From contig NC_013501.1 of assembly GCF_000024845.1 (NCBI RefSeq), positions 3,018,874-3,082,873 on the forward strand: DNA of 64,000 nt, in the 5' to 3' direction. Shown here one piece after another: positions 34,722-43,786 of the stretch. The notes under the pieces were generated by a model. It ran no database searches, had not been told where the DNA came from, and was given only the letters and a program-made list of their open reading frames with translations. The translations under genes and the position numbers were made by a program. This DNA comes from Rhodothermus marinus DSM 4252. Its GTDB lineage: Bacteria; Bacteroidota; Rhodothermia; Rhodothermales; Rhodothermaceae. How positions within the stretch are numbered: the first letter of the stretch is position 1; every line of letters starts with the position of its first letter.

Positions 34722-34753
34722 AAGGGCCGGCAGGAGTGTTCCCACCGGCCCTT
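34722..34753 (-). terminator. hairpin between ECF sigma and anti-sigma genes
   Basis: A 9-bp stem (AAGGGCCGG with CCGGCCCTT, 34722-34730 and 34745-34753), loop of 14 bases, lies in the 95-base gap between the two genes. No good T-run follows on the minus strand. It may be an attenuator that lowers anti-sigma relative to sigma, or a processing site. Confidence 0.45.
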
Positions 34754-34774
34754 CACTTACGACAACGGTTGGCG

Positions 34775-35452
34775 TTAGGATTCCTCGGGCATCGGATAAA
34801 CGTCCTTGAGCAGTGCCTGCAGCTTCGTCCGACCCCGGTTGATCCGGCTTTTCACCGTACCCATCGGCAGACCGGTGATCTCCGCGATCTCCTCGTAGGA
34901 AAGCTGCTGCACATCGCGAAGCACCACCACCTCCCGGAATTCCTCCGGGATCTGCTTGAGCGCCTCCTGGATGTAGCGGTCCTGGATGGTGCTCTCGGTG
35001 TGCCGGTCCGGGGCGAACGTCTCGTCCGGGATCTCGACCTCGTATTCCTCTTCGTCCCGGTTCACCGACTGCAGGGAGTACACACGACGCCGCTTGCGCT
35101 TCCGGTACTCGGAGCGCGCCAGGTTACCGGCGATCGTGTAGAGCCAGGTCGAGAACTTCGCAATCCGGCGATAGGAATGCCGGTTGCGATACACGCGCAT
35201 AAAGGTCTCCTGCAGGAGGTCTTCGACTTCCTTCGGATCGCCCAGGAACCGGTACAGGTAGTTGGCCAGCGGATCCTTGTACCGGCTCACCAAGATGTCG
35301 AAGGCCTCCAGCGTTCCCGCCTGAAACAGCGACATGAGGTCCTCGTCGCTCAGGCGCTGGAGTTCCTCATAGCGCGCCTTGTTTTCTTCGGACGGCAACC
35401 GCTGCAGCGCCTCCCTGCGCAACACCACCCGCTCTTTCTGCTGAATGTTCAT
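34775..35452 (-). CDS. ECF RNA polymerase sigma factor (RpoE type)
   Basis: Alternative sigma factor of 225 residues. Region 2: FDILVSRYKDPLANYLYRFLGDPKEVEDLLQETFMRVYRNRHSY with FSTWLYTIAGNLARSEYRKRKRR. Region 4: IPEEFREVVVLRDVQQLSYEEIAEITGLPMGTVKSRINRGRTKLQALL. A 40-residue N-terminal extension precedes region 2. The probable anti-sigma gene follows. A TAATTTTG box (35486-35493, minus) lies 34 bases upstream. Confidence 0.95.
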   Translation of the reverse strand: MNIQQKERVVLRREALQRLPSEENKARYEELQRLSDEDLMSLFQAGTLEAFDILVSRYKDPLANYLYRFLGDPKEVEDLLQETFMRVYRNRHSYRRIAKFSTWLYTIAGNLARSEYRKRKRRRVYSLQSVNRDEEEYEVEIPDETFAPDRHTESTIQDRYIQEALKQIPEEFREVVVLRDVQQLSYEEIAEITGLPMGTVKSRINRGRTKLQALLKDVYPMPEES

Positions 35453-35485
35453 CGCCAGTCGATCAAGGGTTTGTTTCTAAAGATT

Positions 35486-35493
35486 CAAAATTA
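35486..35493 (-). promoter_or_regulatory. candidate TAATTTTG -7 box before the ECF sigma gene
   Basis: TAATTTTG on the minus strand fits TAnnTTTG and is 34 bases before the start codon, at the end of holA. No clear -33 TTTG is found at the right spacing. Confidence 0.35.
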
Positions 35494-36546
35494 CGCCGCC
35501 TGTTGCAGCGGCGCCCGGCAGGCCGCCTGCACCTGCCGGAGCAGCAGGTGCAGCACCAGGCGCGGATCGCGCTGGCTCCCCCCTTTCAACTCCACGTCGG
35601 CCGCCAGCAGCGCCGCCAGCACGCGCCGGATCGCGTCGCCTCCGTACCGGCGGGCACTCTGCAGGTATTCCTGCAGAAAGTACGCCGGCACGCCGATGCG
35701 CCCGGCCAGCGCCTGATTCGACAGACGCTGCCCCTGGCAAAGTGTCAGTCGCCAGAGCTTCGTGAAAAAAGTTGTCAGAAACGACACGATCCGGAGCGCC
35801 TCGCTGCGCGGATTCGACGCATGTTGCAATAATTGTTCCACTATGTAGACTGCGTCTGAATAACGTCCCTCCCCTACCGCCCGCTGCAGTTCGAAGATAT
35901 TGTAGCTGCGCGTCTGTCCACTGACAGTAACGATGTCATCCAGCGTTAACGTATGCCGCGTGCCCGCGTAGGCGAACAATTTCCGGAGTTCCTGCACGCC
36001 GGCCTGCAGGTCGGTCCCGACGTACTCGGCCAGGCGTTGCAGCGCCTCGGGCTCGAGCCGGTAGCCTTCGCGCTCGGCGTAGCGGGCCAGCCAGCCGGGG
36101 ACCTGGGCCGGACGCAGCGGCCGCAGCTCGGCCCAGACCGCATGCTGACGCAGCGCCCGGTAAGGCTGCGCGTTCAGGTTGGGCCGTCCGCTACAGGCCA
36201 GCAGCACAATGGCCTGCGGATTGGGCCGTTCGGCGTAAGCCGCAAACAGCCGGTTTTCGCGCAGGCTGTCGAAGTTGCGGACGATCACCACCCGATGCGG
36301 CGCCATGACCGGCAGACTCTGACAGAGCCCCAGCACGGCGCGGGCCTCCGTTTCGTCGCCGTAGACGATGTCCAGGTTGAACGCCCGCAGCTCCGGCGGC
36401 AGTGCGTGCTCAATGAGCAACTGCTGGAGCGTGTCGATCAGAAACGACTCCTCGCCATAGAGGAAATACAAGGGGGCGAAGTTGCCGTGCTGAAAGGCCA
36501 CCTCCAGTTGCTCAAACGACAGTCCCCCGGTCTGCTGTCCCATCAC
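35491..36546 (-). CDS. holA: DNA polymerase III subunit delta
   Basis: Clamp-loader delta subunit of 351 residues. It opens the sliding clamp with gamma/tau. The N-terminal PLYFLYGEESFLIDTLQQLLIEHALPPELRAFNLDIVYGDE is typical, including the P-loop-like but non-ATPase start; NFDSLRENRLFAAYAERP and the C-terminal collar helices with SNQALAGRIGVPAYFLQEYLQSARRYG follow. ATG 36546 starts MMGQQTGG. The protein fits the family in length. Confidence 0.93.
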   Translation of the reverse strand: MMGQQTGGLSFEQLEVAFQHGNFAPLYFLYGEESFLIDTLQQLLIEHALPPELRAFNLDIVYGDETEARAVLGLCQSLPVMAPHRVVIVRNFDSLRENRLFAAYAERPNPQAIVLLACSGRPNLNAQPYRALRQHAVWAELRPLRPAQVPGWLARYAEREGYRLEPEALQRLAEYVGTDLQAGVQELRKLFAYAGTRHTLTLDDIVTVSGQTRSYNIFELQRAVGEGRYSDAVYIVEQLLQHASNPRSEALRIVSFLTTFFTKLWRLTLCQGQRLSNQALAGRIGVPAYFLQEYLQSARRYGGDAIRRVLAALLAADVELKGGSQRDPRLVLHLLLRQVQAACRAPLQQAA

Positions 36547-36668
36547 CCTGTTGGTGCCGCCTCCGTGTTTTTCATTACATCGGCCGGACCTTCACACTTT
36601 CTTAAGAGAAAGGTAGAAAAACAAGACCCCGACCACAAGGCCCTGCCGAAATTGCAGCGTTGTTGCAT

Positions 36669-37196
36669 TCAGACCACCGGGCGGGGCCGGCCGGGCAGGT
36701 GGGCGGCGTGCAGCCGATAGGCCAGCGCCCGCAGCAGTTCGGTGTCGTGCTGGATGATGAAATAGGCGTAGCGGTAAAGGTCCCAGGCTTCTTCGCCGCA
36801 GCGAACCGTCCGTTCCCAGACCTCCGGGGACGCCTGCCGGAGTAGCGCAACCAGCTCCCGACGCGCCTGCTGCAGGCGCTCCAGAATAGCGGAAAGCGGC
36901 TGAGCGTTCCAGTCTTCGGCCTCCTGCAATGCGCGATCGTCCGGGAGCGCCAGCGCTTCGGTCTGTCCTGCCACCAGCGCCCGAATTGTCGGCAGAAACA
37001 CCCGTTCGTCGGCCGCCGCCAGCATACCATAGGTTTCCCGCAGCGACGGCTCTTCCGGAAGCGGTCGGGCCGTCTGCAACGGCTCCGGCACCAGGTCGAT
37101 GACCTGCTGCAGCGCTTCGATCTCGCGCAGCAGATAGGCCAGCTGGTCGATCAGCGCGGCGCGCAGCTCGGCTTCGTCCCGTGGTTTTCCGGCCAT
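36669..37196 (-). CDS. DinB-like helical protein
   Basis: Helical protein of 175 residues resembling the DinB four-helix fold: LRAALIDQLAYLLREIEALQQVIDLVPEPL at the start and FIIQHDTELLRALAYRLHAAHL with a metal-like histidine at the end. Catalytic role unknown; DinB-fold proteins are often metal-binding or thiol transferases. It starts one base after the nuoI stop, so it is in an operon with it. A second DinB-family gene lies at 51709. Confidence 0.65.
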   Translation of the reverse strand: MAGKPRDEAELRAALIDQLAYLLREIEALQQVIDLVPEPLQTARPLPEEPSLRETYGMLAAADERVFLPTIRALVAGQTEALALPDDRALQEAEDWNAQPLSAILERLQQARRELVALLRQASPEVWERTVRCGEEAWDLYRYAYFIIQHDTELLRALAYRLHAAHLPGRPRPVV

Positions 37197-37197
37197 T

Positions 37198-37890
37198 TTA
37201 TCCTTCGGCCCGCACGCCGCCCCACGACCGCTCCGCCGCGACCGGCTCCTCGGGCCGCAGGTGCGTGCTTTTGAGTTCTTCCATCCCCTCTTCTTCCAGC
37301 AGCCACTTCAGGAACGGCCGGTCCTTCAGGCTGTGCAGGTTGTTCTCTTTCCGGAATTCCCAGTGCTGGCCGTACTGCGGATCTTTGTAGCGATCGAGCC
37401 ACTCCAGGCGATCCTTCAGACGCTCGGCCGGCACCAGGAGCTTCTCCAGCCCGAAGATGGCCTCGTCGCGGCTCTGAAACGTCAGGTCGTATTCCTTCGA
37501 CATGACGATGGCCTCTTCGGGACAGACCTCCTCGCAGTAGCCGCAGTAGATGCACCGCAGCATGTTGATCTCGAACCAGGCCGGCTCGCGCTCCTTCACA
37601 TCGTCCACCTCCTTCGCCTGCATGGAGATGGCCAGCGGCGGGCAAGCCCGGGCGCACAACCCGCAGGCCACGCAGCGCGGCCGCCCGTTTTCCTCGACGA
37701 GCACCGGCCGCCCCCGGTAGCTGTCCGGCGGATACCACAGTTCGTCCGGATACTGGAACGTGTACAGCGGCGAGCGCATCTTGCGCCAGGTGTAGGCCAG
37801 CCCCTGTACGACGGCCGGCAGGTAGAGCCGCTCCCAGAAGTTCAGCTTGCGCTCGTTGGGCGAGGCCAGATTGACAGGCTTTCCGGGCAT
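37198..37890 (-). CDS. nuoI: NADH-quinone oxidoreductase subunit I
   Basis: Iron-sulfur subunit of respiratory complex I, 230 residues. Two 4Fe-4S motifs are intact: [13 protein letters not shown] and [13 protein letters not shown]. The C-terminal 70 residues extend beyond the family core ([21 protein letters not shown]). No other complex I gene is in the window; the gene stands between der and a DinB-like gene, apart from its normal operon neighbours. ATG 37890 preferred since the open frame further upstream is not conserved in style. Confidence 0.93.
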   Translation of the reverse strand: MPGKPVNLASPNERKLNFWERLYLPAVVQGLAYTWRKMRSPLYTFQYPDELWYPPDSYRGRPVLVEENGRPRCVACGLCARACPPLAISMQAKEVDDVKEREPAWFEINMLRCIYCGYCEEVCPEEAIVMSKEYDLTFQSRDEAIFGLEKLLVPAERLKDRLEWLDRYKDPQYGQHWEFRKENNLHSLKDRPFLKWLLEEEGMEELKSTHLRPEEPVAAERSWGGVRAEG

Positions 37891-37964
37891 GGGTCGTGCG
37901 CATTGGGTTCGTCCGAAGCACCGGGCGGTAAACGTCGAAGCAGGCCGCCAGGGTTCGCCGTTTG

Positions 37965-39269
37965 CTACTTTTCCCGAAACACCAGCGTCAGCGGCACGCC
38001 CTCGAAGCCAAACGCCGCCCGGATCTGCTTTTCCAGATAACGCCGGTACGGCTCTTTGATACCCTCGGGATAGTTGCAGAAGAACGCAAACACGGGCGGT
38101 GCCGTCTCGACCTGGGTCACGTACTTGATTTTCACCGGGCGTCCCCGGTAGGTCGGCGGATGCTGCTGCCGGATGGCTTCCTGCAACACTTCGTTGAGCT
38201 GGCTCGTAGCGATGCGCTGCCGCCGGTTTTCGTAGACGCGCAGCGCCGCTTCGAGCACACGATGAATCCGCTGGCGCGTTTTCGCCGAAATGAACACCAG
38301 CGGTACATGCTGCCAGGTCGGAAGCCGGTAACGAATGGCTTCCTCCCATTCTTTCATGGTGTTGGCGTCTTTTTCGATCAGGTCCCATTTGTTCACCACC
38401 AGCACCATGCCCTTGCGCAGCTCCTCGGCCTGGCGCAGGATGCGGATGTCCTGAGCGGTCAGCCCTTCCGTCGCGTCGATCAGCGTGATGGCCACGTCAC
38501 ACTCGCGCAGTGCCCGCTCGGTGCGCAGCGTAGCATAAAACTCGATGTTTTCCCGGATGCGGGAGCGGCGGCGCAGTCCGGCCGTGTCGACCAGCACGAT
38601 CTCCCGGCCGTAGTACTTGAGCACGGAATGGACCGCGTCGCGCGTGGTGCCGCTGATGTCGGTCACGATCGAGCGTTCCTGTCCGAGCAGCGCATTCGTC
38701 AGCGACGATTTGCCCACGTTGGGGCGTCCGACGATGGCCAGCCGCGGCCGCTCGTCGCTTTCGGCCTCGCCGTTGCGTGCCGGAAGTCGCTTCACCAGCG
38801 CGTCGAGCAGCTCGCCGGTGCCCCGCCCGCTCAGGGCGCTGATCGGATAGACCTCGGAGAGGCCGAGCTGGTAGAAGGTGCTGGCCTCCCAGGTGCGCTC
38901 GTCGTTGTCGGCCTTGTTGGCCACCACGAAGACCGGCTTGTCCGTGCGCCGCAGCAGCTCGGCCAGCGCGTCGTCCAGATCGGTCACGCCGGTGGTGACG
39001 TCCACCATGAACAGGATGGCGTCGGCCTCCTCGATGGCGATCTGCACCTGTTCACGGATCGCCTGCTCGAAGATGTCCGACGAGTTGGGGACGTAGCCCC
39101 CGGTGTCCACCACCGAGAAGCGCACGCCGTTCCATTCGGCCGTGCCGTAGACGCGATCGCGCGTCACGCCCGGCTGGTCGTGCGTGATGGCCTCGTGCGA
39201 GCGCGTCAATCGATTGAAGAAGGTGGACTTCCCGACGTTGGGCCGTCCCACAATGGCAACCAGCGCCAT
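37965..39269 (-). CDS. der: ribosome-associated GTPase Der (EngA)
   Basis: Two-GTPase protein of 434 residues involved in 50S ribosome assembly. The first G domain has [19 protein letters not shown] and NKAD; the second has [23 protein letters not shown] and NKWD. A KH-like C-terminal domain follows ([38 protein letters not shown]). Confidence 0.97.
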   Translation of the reverse strand: MALVAIVGRPNVGKSTFFNRLTRSHEAITHDQPGVTRDRVYGTAEWNGVRFSVVDTGGYVPNSSDIFEQAIREQVQIAIEEADAILFMVDVTTGVTDLDDALAELLRRTDKPVFVVANKADNDERTWEASTFYQLGLSEVYPISALSGRGTGELLDALVKRLPARNGEAESDERPRLAIVGRPNVGKSSLTNALLGQERSIVTDISGTTRDAVHSVLKYYGREIVLVDTAGLRRRSRIRENIEFYATLRTERALRECDVAITLIDATEGLTAQDIRILRQAEELRKGMVLVVNKWDLIEKDANTMKEWEEAIRYRLPTWQHVPLVFISAKTRQRIHRVLEAALRVYENRRQRIATSQLNEVLQEAIRQQHPPTYRGRPVKIKYVTQVETAPPVFAFFCNYPEGIKEPYRRYLEKQIRAAFGFEGVPLTLVFREK

Positions 39270-39335
39270 CGCTCCACTCCACGAAAGTTTGGTCCGGCGC
39301 GTAGAAGCCCGCAGCCGGCCATTTCGTTCCCGTCG

Positions 39336-40148
39336 TTACCGGCGTCCCCGGTGTTCGAGGTGCAACGCCCGGAAGAGCATGTAGGCGGCCTCGCCGGTCT
39401 CGCGCGTAAAGACGTAGTTGATGCCCGCGCCCACGGCGAGTCCGGCCAGTGGGATGAGCTGACCCAGCTTGCGGCGGGCCAGGTTTTTGACCAGTTCGCG
39501 GGGCAAGTGCCGGTTCTGCTCACGCACGAAGTCGCGCGTGCGTCCCTGATAGGAAGCCCCCCGTGCCAGAAGTGCGGCCGCCACGCTCACCTCCCGCCAG
39601 GCCGCCTGTCGGGCCTCGGACGTGCCGGCCGCCGCCGCATTGAAGATGGCCAGCACCAGCGGTCGATACACCGGATCCTGCACCCTGAAGCCATAAACCG
39701 CGCCGATCTGCTGAATCAACCGCAGGTTGATCCCGAAAAGCAGGGGCACGTCGGCCGCCGCCAGCGTAAAGCCGCCCAGACCGGTTCCGGCCCCTTCGAG
39801 CGCGGCCAGCACGGCATGTTGCCCGAAAAAGCCGCGCGCCACCGGATCGAGCCGCTCCAGCGGAGCTGTGCGCAGCGCTTCGATCCGATCGGCCGCCACG
39901 CCCACCTTGCGCACGGCTTCCAGCACGTACTGCTCATTGAAGGTCCAGCTCGCCACGTCGTGCAACGTCTCCAGAAAGCGGGCCACCGCCGCATCGAGTT
40001 GCGCCCGCCAGTCGGCCGGCGTCACGCGCTCGACGAGCCAGTCCACCGGACGCATCGCCCGATCGAAGACGCCCTGCCACAGCGGCCCGCTCGAACGCAC
40101 CCAGCGCTCGATCTCCCGTCGGGCGGCTTCTTCGTAAGTCAGCGGCAT
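39336..40148 (-). CDS. EcsC family protein
   Basis: Helical protein of 270 residues resembling EcsC: MPLTYEEAARREIERWV at the N-terminus, a GFFGQHAVLAALEGAGTGLGGFTLAAADVPLLFGINLRLIQQIGAVYGF core and a hydrophobic LIPLAGLAVGAGINYVFTR near the end. Function of the family is not well defined (EcsC accompanies an ABC transporter in Bacillus). No transporter is adjacent here. Confidence 0.85.
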   Translation of the reverse strand: MPLTYEEAARREIERWVRSSGPLWQGVFDRAMRPVDWLVERVTPADWRAQLDAAVARFLETLHDVASWTFNEQYVLEAVRKVGVAADRIEALRTAPLERLDPVARGFFGQHAVLAALEGAGTGLGGFTLAAADVPLLFGINLRLIQQIGAVYGFRVQDPVYRPLVLAIFNAAAAGTSEARQAAWREVSVAAALLARGASYQGRTRDFVREQNRHLPRELVKNLARRKLGQLIPLAGLAVGAGINYVFTRETGEAAYMLFRALHLEHRGRR

Positions 40149-40206
40149 GGCACAGACCGGTTGTTATGGCATGCGCTGTACGAAGGATGTAGTCCCGGAG
40201 TTGCGC

Positions 40207-41016
40207 TCACCGAATCAGCCAGAGCCCGAGCAGCCCTACCAGGAAGCAGTAGTAGGCGAAATACTCCAGCCGGCCCCGCCGCACCACCTGCAGCAGCATT
40301 CTGATGGCCGCCACGCCCGAAACGTAGGCCGCCACGGTCCCGAGAACCAGCGGCCCCATGCCGATCGATTCGGGCGAATTGAGCAGTTCGATCCCCTTCA
40401 GCAACGTAGCTCCCAGCACGACAGGCAACAGCATGAGAAAAGAAAAGTCGGCGGCGCGCTCGGGCCGTACGTTCTGGTAGATGGCCGCGCAGATCGTAGA
40501 ACCCGATCGCGAAATGCCCGGCAACATGGCGGCCGACTGGGCCACGCCCACCACGAACGCCTTCAGCGGCGACAGATCGCCGTCCGGGTGACGCCGCAAC
40601 CGGGTCAGGATCAGCAGTACGCCGGTCACCACCAGCATCCCCGCCGCGAAGCGCGGATGCTCGAACGTCTGCTCGATCCAGTCGCCCAGCAGCACATAGA
40701 CCAGCCCGGTAGGGATCATCGTGATCAGGATCCAGACGGCCAGCCGGAACGGATCGCGCTCCCGGTAGCGCATGGGCCACTCGGCCGGACGCGGCAGCGC
40801 CGTCCACACCTCGCCCACGATGGCCCCCACCCGCTTCCGATAGACCGTGAGAATGCTCAATACCGTCCCGAAGTGCACGAACACCTCGAAGGTCACGCCG
40901 CCCGGATTCAGCCCCAGCACGTACTGGCCGAGCACCAGATGACCGGACGACGAGACCGGCAGAAACTCCGTGAGCCCCTGCAGCAGACCCAGAATCAGGG
41001 CTTCCCACCAGGACAT
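40207..41016 (-). CDS. uppP: undecaprenyl-diphosphatase UppP (BacA)
   Basis: Inner-membrane phosphatase of 269 residues that recycles undecaprenyl pyrophosphate for cell-wall and polysaccharide synthesis. Family motifs ALILGLLQGLTEFLPVSSSGH (with catalytic Glu and Ser/His) and AMLPGISRSGSTICAA are intact. About eight membrane segments. Confidence 0.97.
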   Translation of the reverse strand: MSWWEALILGLLQGLTEFLPVSSSGHLVLGQYVLGLNPGGVTFEVFVHFGTVLSILTVYRKRVGAIVGEVWTALPRPAEWPMRYRERDPFRLAVWILITMIPTGLVYVLLGDWIEQTFEHPRFAAGMLVVTGVLLILTRLRRHPDGDLSPLKAFVVGVAQSAAMLPGISRSGSTICAAIYQNVRPERAADFSFLMLLPVVLGATLLKGIELLNSPESIGMGPLVLGTVAAYVSGVAAIRMLLQVVRRGRLEYFAYYCFLVGLLGLWLIR

Positions 41017-41095
41017 GATTTCTATCGGCGTTTTTGTGTGAACGGCCTAACTTACACGCCGCCGGCTTCCTGTGCCAGCTACCGGCCCGTGTTCT

Positions 41096-42769
41096 TCAAG
41101 AATTTTCCGCCTGCACCGCTTCGGGCGGGCGGGGTTCCACCAGCAGCACCTCCTCCCGCTCGAAGACAACGGTGCCCGGATCGGCTCCGCGTGGCTTGCG
41201 CACGTACTTGCGCGGCACGACCACGACGGGCACCACGCTGCTACCCCGTGCCTTGCTGAAATAGGCTGCCAGCGAAGCGGCCCGCTCGAGCACCCTGCGG
41301 TCGGGCTGACGGTTGCGGCCGGGCACCCGCAGGATCACGTGCGAGCCGGGCACGCCGCGCGCGTGCAGCCACAGATCGTGCTTGCGGGCGTGGTGGAAGG
41401 TCAGTTCGTCGTTCTCCCGGGCGTTGCGGCCGATCCACGCTTCGAAGCCGCCACCCAGCGGCACGCGCCGGAACGCCGGCATGGCTTCCGGCGCTTTCTG
41501 GCCGGTTCGGCCGATGCCCAGCGCGGCCAGCTCGTCGGCATGGCGTTGCCGGAAAGCCCGCAGCGCCGCCATCGTGTCGGCCTGCTCCAGCTCCGCCAGC
41601 AATGCCTCCAGCCGGGGAAGCCGCTGGCGGACGTCCTCCAGCCGCTGGCGGAGCGCCTCGCGCTCCTGACGGGCCTGTCGGGCCCGCTCGTAGTACGCCT
41701 GCGCGTTCTCGACGGCCGAGCGCGTGGGGTCGAGCGGAATCCGCACGGGCGCGCCGTCGCCGAACCAGTCGGGCAACTCCACCACCTCGGCCCCGGGCGG
41801 CACCTGATGCGCCTGCGCCATAAGCAGGTGTCCCCAGCGCTCGTACTGCTCGGCCCGGTCGGGCGCGGCCAGCGCGGTTTCCAGCGCCTGTTGCTCCCGG
41901 CGGGCCCGTTCAACCGCGGCTTCCAGCGCCTGACGAAGTGGCTCGTAAGCCTCCCGGAAAGCCCGCACGGCCAGCTCGCGCCGCACGGCCGCGTGTACCG
42001 CCGCATCGACCGAATCGAACGCCTCACAGGGCAGGTGCGCCAGATGAGCCAGCGGGATCAGCGCAAAGTGGGTCGTCCATCGATCGGCCCGGTACAGCCG
42101 GGGTGCCGGACGGGCCAGCTCCGCTTCGAGTGCGCGTCCGGCCTCGTAGAGACGCCGAAGGTCCTCCTCGTCGCAATCGGCCGGCGACGGTGCCTGCACA
42201 CCCGCCCGGAAGACCGTCTCTTCGGCCAGCAGCGCGTCGAACAGCGGGAAAGCCGCCGCCACGGCCTGTGCGAGCGATTTCCGGTCGGTGCGCCAGCGCG
42301 CTCGAAACGCCTCGAACGTGCCGACTTCTGGAGCCGGCCGCGGTGCCGGCGCCGGCTGTCCCCGCCAGGCTTCATCTTGCTGAAACGCCGCCCGCACCTG
42401 TCCGTCGGGCGCCACCCAGAGCACGTTCGGACGCGGACCGTAAAGCCAGCACTGAAACCAGGAGTCGTCGTCCAGCTCGAAAAACAGCACGCGGTCCCGC
42501 TCGGCCACGCGCACGTCGCGCAGCGTGCGGCCCAGCGCTTCCTCGAACAGGGTGGCGACGTTGCGACGCGCCCGGCTGTAGCCCTCGACGCGAAACACGT
42601 AGCGAAAGGCCCCCGTCGAGATGCGCACCATCCACTCGGCCTCCGGCCGGGCAAAGGCCAGCACCAGCTCGTCGCGCACCTGCGAGAAGGCGTCGCCCAG
42701 CAGGCTACCCGGCAGCTCGCGACGCCACTCGTCGGCCAGCGCCCGCAATGTGTAGTAGGTGAGCAGCAT
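41096..42769 (-). CDS. rqcH: NFACT family ribosome quality-control protein (RqcH/Rqc2)
   Basis: Protein of 557 residues. It should bind stalled 50S subunits and add alanine tails. Order: NFACT-N domain, with the conserved Asp-Arg in RDRVLFFEL, then helix-hairpin-helix and coiled coil (AVENAQAYYERARQARQEREALRQRLEDVRQRLPRLEALLAELE), and NFACT-R at the end (FHHARKHDLWLHARGVPGSHVILR and VVVVPRKYVRKPRGADPG). An RqcP gene is not in the window. Confidence 0.92.
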   Translation of the reverse strand: MLLTYYTLRALADEWRRELPGSLLGDAFSQVRDELVLAFARPEAEWMVRISTGAFRYVFRVEGYSRARRNVATLFEEALGRTLRDVRVAERDRVLFFELDDDSWFQCWLYGPRPNVLWVAPDGQVRAAFQQDEAWRGQPAPAPRPAPEVGTFEAFRARWRTDRKSLAQAVAAAFPLFDALLAEETVFRAGVQAPSPADCDEEDLRRLYEAGRALEAELARPAPRLYRADRWTTHFALIPLAHLAHLPCEAFDSVDAAVHAAVRRELAVRAFREAYEPLRQALEAAVERARREQQALETALAAPDRAEQYERWGHLLMAQAHQVPPGAEVVELPDWFGDGAPVRIPLDPTRSAVENAQAYYERARQARQEREALRQRLEDVRQRLPRLEALLAELEQADTMAALRAFRQRHADELAALGIGRTGQKAPEAMPAFRRVPLGGGFEAWIGRNARENDELTFHHARKHDLWLHARGVPGSHVILRVPGRNRQPDRRVLERAASLAAYFSKARGSSVVPVVVVPRKYVRKPRGADPGTVVFEREEVLLVEPRPPEAVQAENS

Positions 42770-42820
42770 CCCAGTCCCAGGCGATTCGGCCGCGTGAACG
42801 GCCGAGCGCCGGCCGGGATC

Positions 42821-43150
42821 CTATCCGCGCCGCTGGCGACGCTCGACCGCCACCGAAAGCCCCCAGATCAGCGCCCAGGCGACGGCCATCCACCACCAGC
42901 GTCCTATCAGCAGCGCGAGCACGTTGATGCCGTAAAGCACGTGAAACAGCGCTTCCGGCGCGCTGCGCCGCATGCGGGGCAGGTGCGGCGCCGCCAGCAA
43001 GGCGCCCAGCTTGAGCAGCAGCATGAGCGGCGTGTAGACGAGCACGATCCAGCGCGCCCAGGGCAGCGCCGGGATCGCAGCCAGCACAATCACCACCGTG
43101 ACGACGACGTCCAGCAGCGCCTCTTTGAGCCAGCGCCCCATGGCTCCCAT
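42821..43150 (-). CDS. small multi-pass membrane protein, unknown
   Basis: About 109 residues with three hydrophobic segments (VVVTVVIVLAAIPALPWARWIVLVYTPLMLLL, HVLYGINVLALLIGRWWWMAVAWALIWGLSVAV). Start uncertain: ATG 43150 or 43141. I do not recognise a family. It precedes rqcH on the same strand by 51 bases and may be co-transcribed. Confidence 0.6.
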   Translation of the reverse strand: MGAMGRWLKEALLDVVVTVVIVLAAIPALPWARWIVLVYTPLMLLLKLGALLAAPHLPRMRRSAPEALFHVLYGINVLALLIGRWWWMAVAWALIWGLSVAVERRQRRG

Positions 43151-43308
43151 CGCATTGTCATTCGTTTGCCCGCAATATCGCCCATTTCGACCGGCGGTAA
43201 AACGCCCCGCCCGCTTTTTCCCGGTTCTTCCACGTCGTGCCACGTTGCACCAAACCGCCGGAATCCCGATTTTGCATGGCACAAATCCGAACCATCCCGA
43301 CTGCGATC

Positions 43309-43785
43309 ATGAAAGCCCGCCTCAAATATGTCGAAGGACTGACCTTCATCGGACAGGCCGGCTCCGGCCACTGGACCGTGCTCGACTCCGGATACGGGGG
43401 ACGTCCGTCCGGGGCCACCAGCCCGATGGAAATGGTACTGCTGGCACTCATGGGCTGCTCGGCCATGGACGTCGTCTCGATCCTGGAGAAAATGCGTGCA
43501 CCGTTCACCGACCTGCAGGTGGAAGTGGAAGCCGACCGGGCCGAGACCCACCCGCGCGTCTACACGCGCATCCACCTGACCTACCGGGTCTTCGGACGCG
43601 ACCTGAAGCCCGAGCAGGTGGCCCGCGCCGTGCAACTCTCGCAGGAAAAGTACTGCTCCGTCAGCGCCATGCTGCGCCCCACCGTCCCCATCACCTACGA
43701 AATCTGGATCGAAGATCCGGAAACCGGTCAGCGACAGGCAGTACCCTCTGCGCAGAAGCCAGAGGACACGCCCGCCTCCGGGTGA
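43309..43785 (+). CDS. OsmC family peroxiredoxin-like protein
   Basis: Protein of 158 residues of the OsmC/Ohr superfamily, which reduces organic hydroperoxides using two cysteines. LALMGCSAMDVVSILEKM holds the first and KYCSVSAML the second. The remaining fold is SGYGGRPSGATSPMEMVL. ATG 43309 starts MKARLKYVEGLTFIGQ. Convergent with the TrmH-type gene, one base apart. The physiological substrate is not fixed. Confidence 0.9.
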   Translation: MKARLKYVEGLTFIGQAGSGHWTVLDSGYGGRPSGATSPMEMVLLALMGCSAMDVVSILEKMRAPFTDLQVEVEADRAETHPRVYTRIHLTYRVFGRDLKPEQVARAVQLSQEKYCSVSAMLRPTVPITYEIWIEDPETGQRQAVPSAQKPEDTPASG

Positions 43786-43786
43786 A

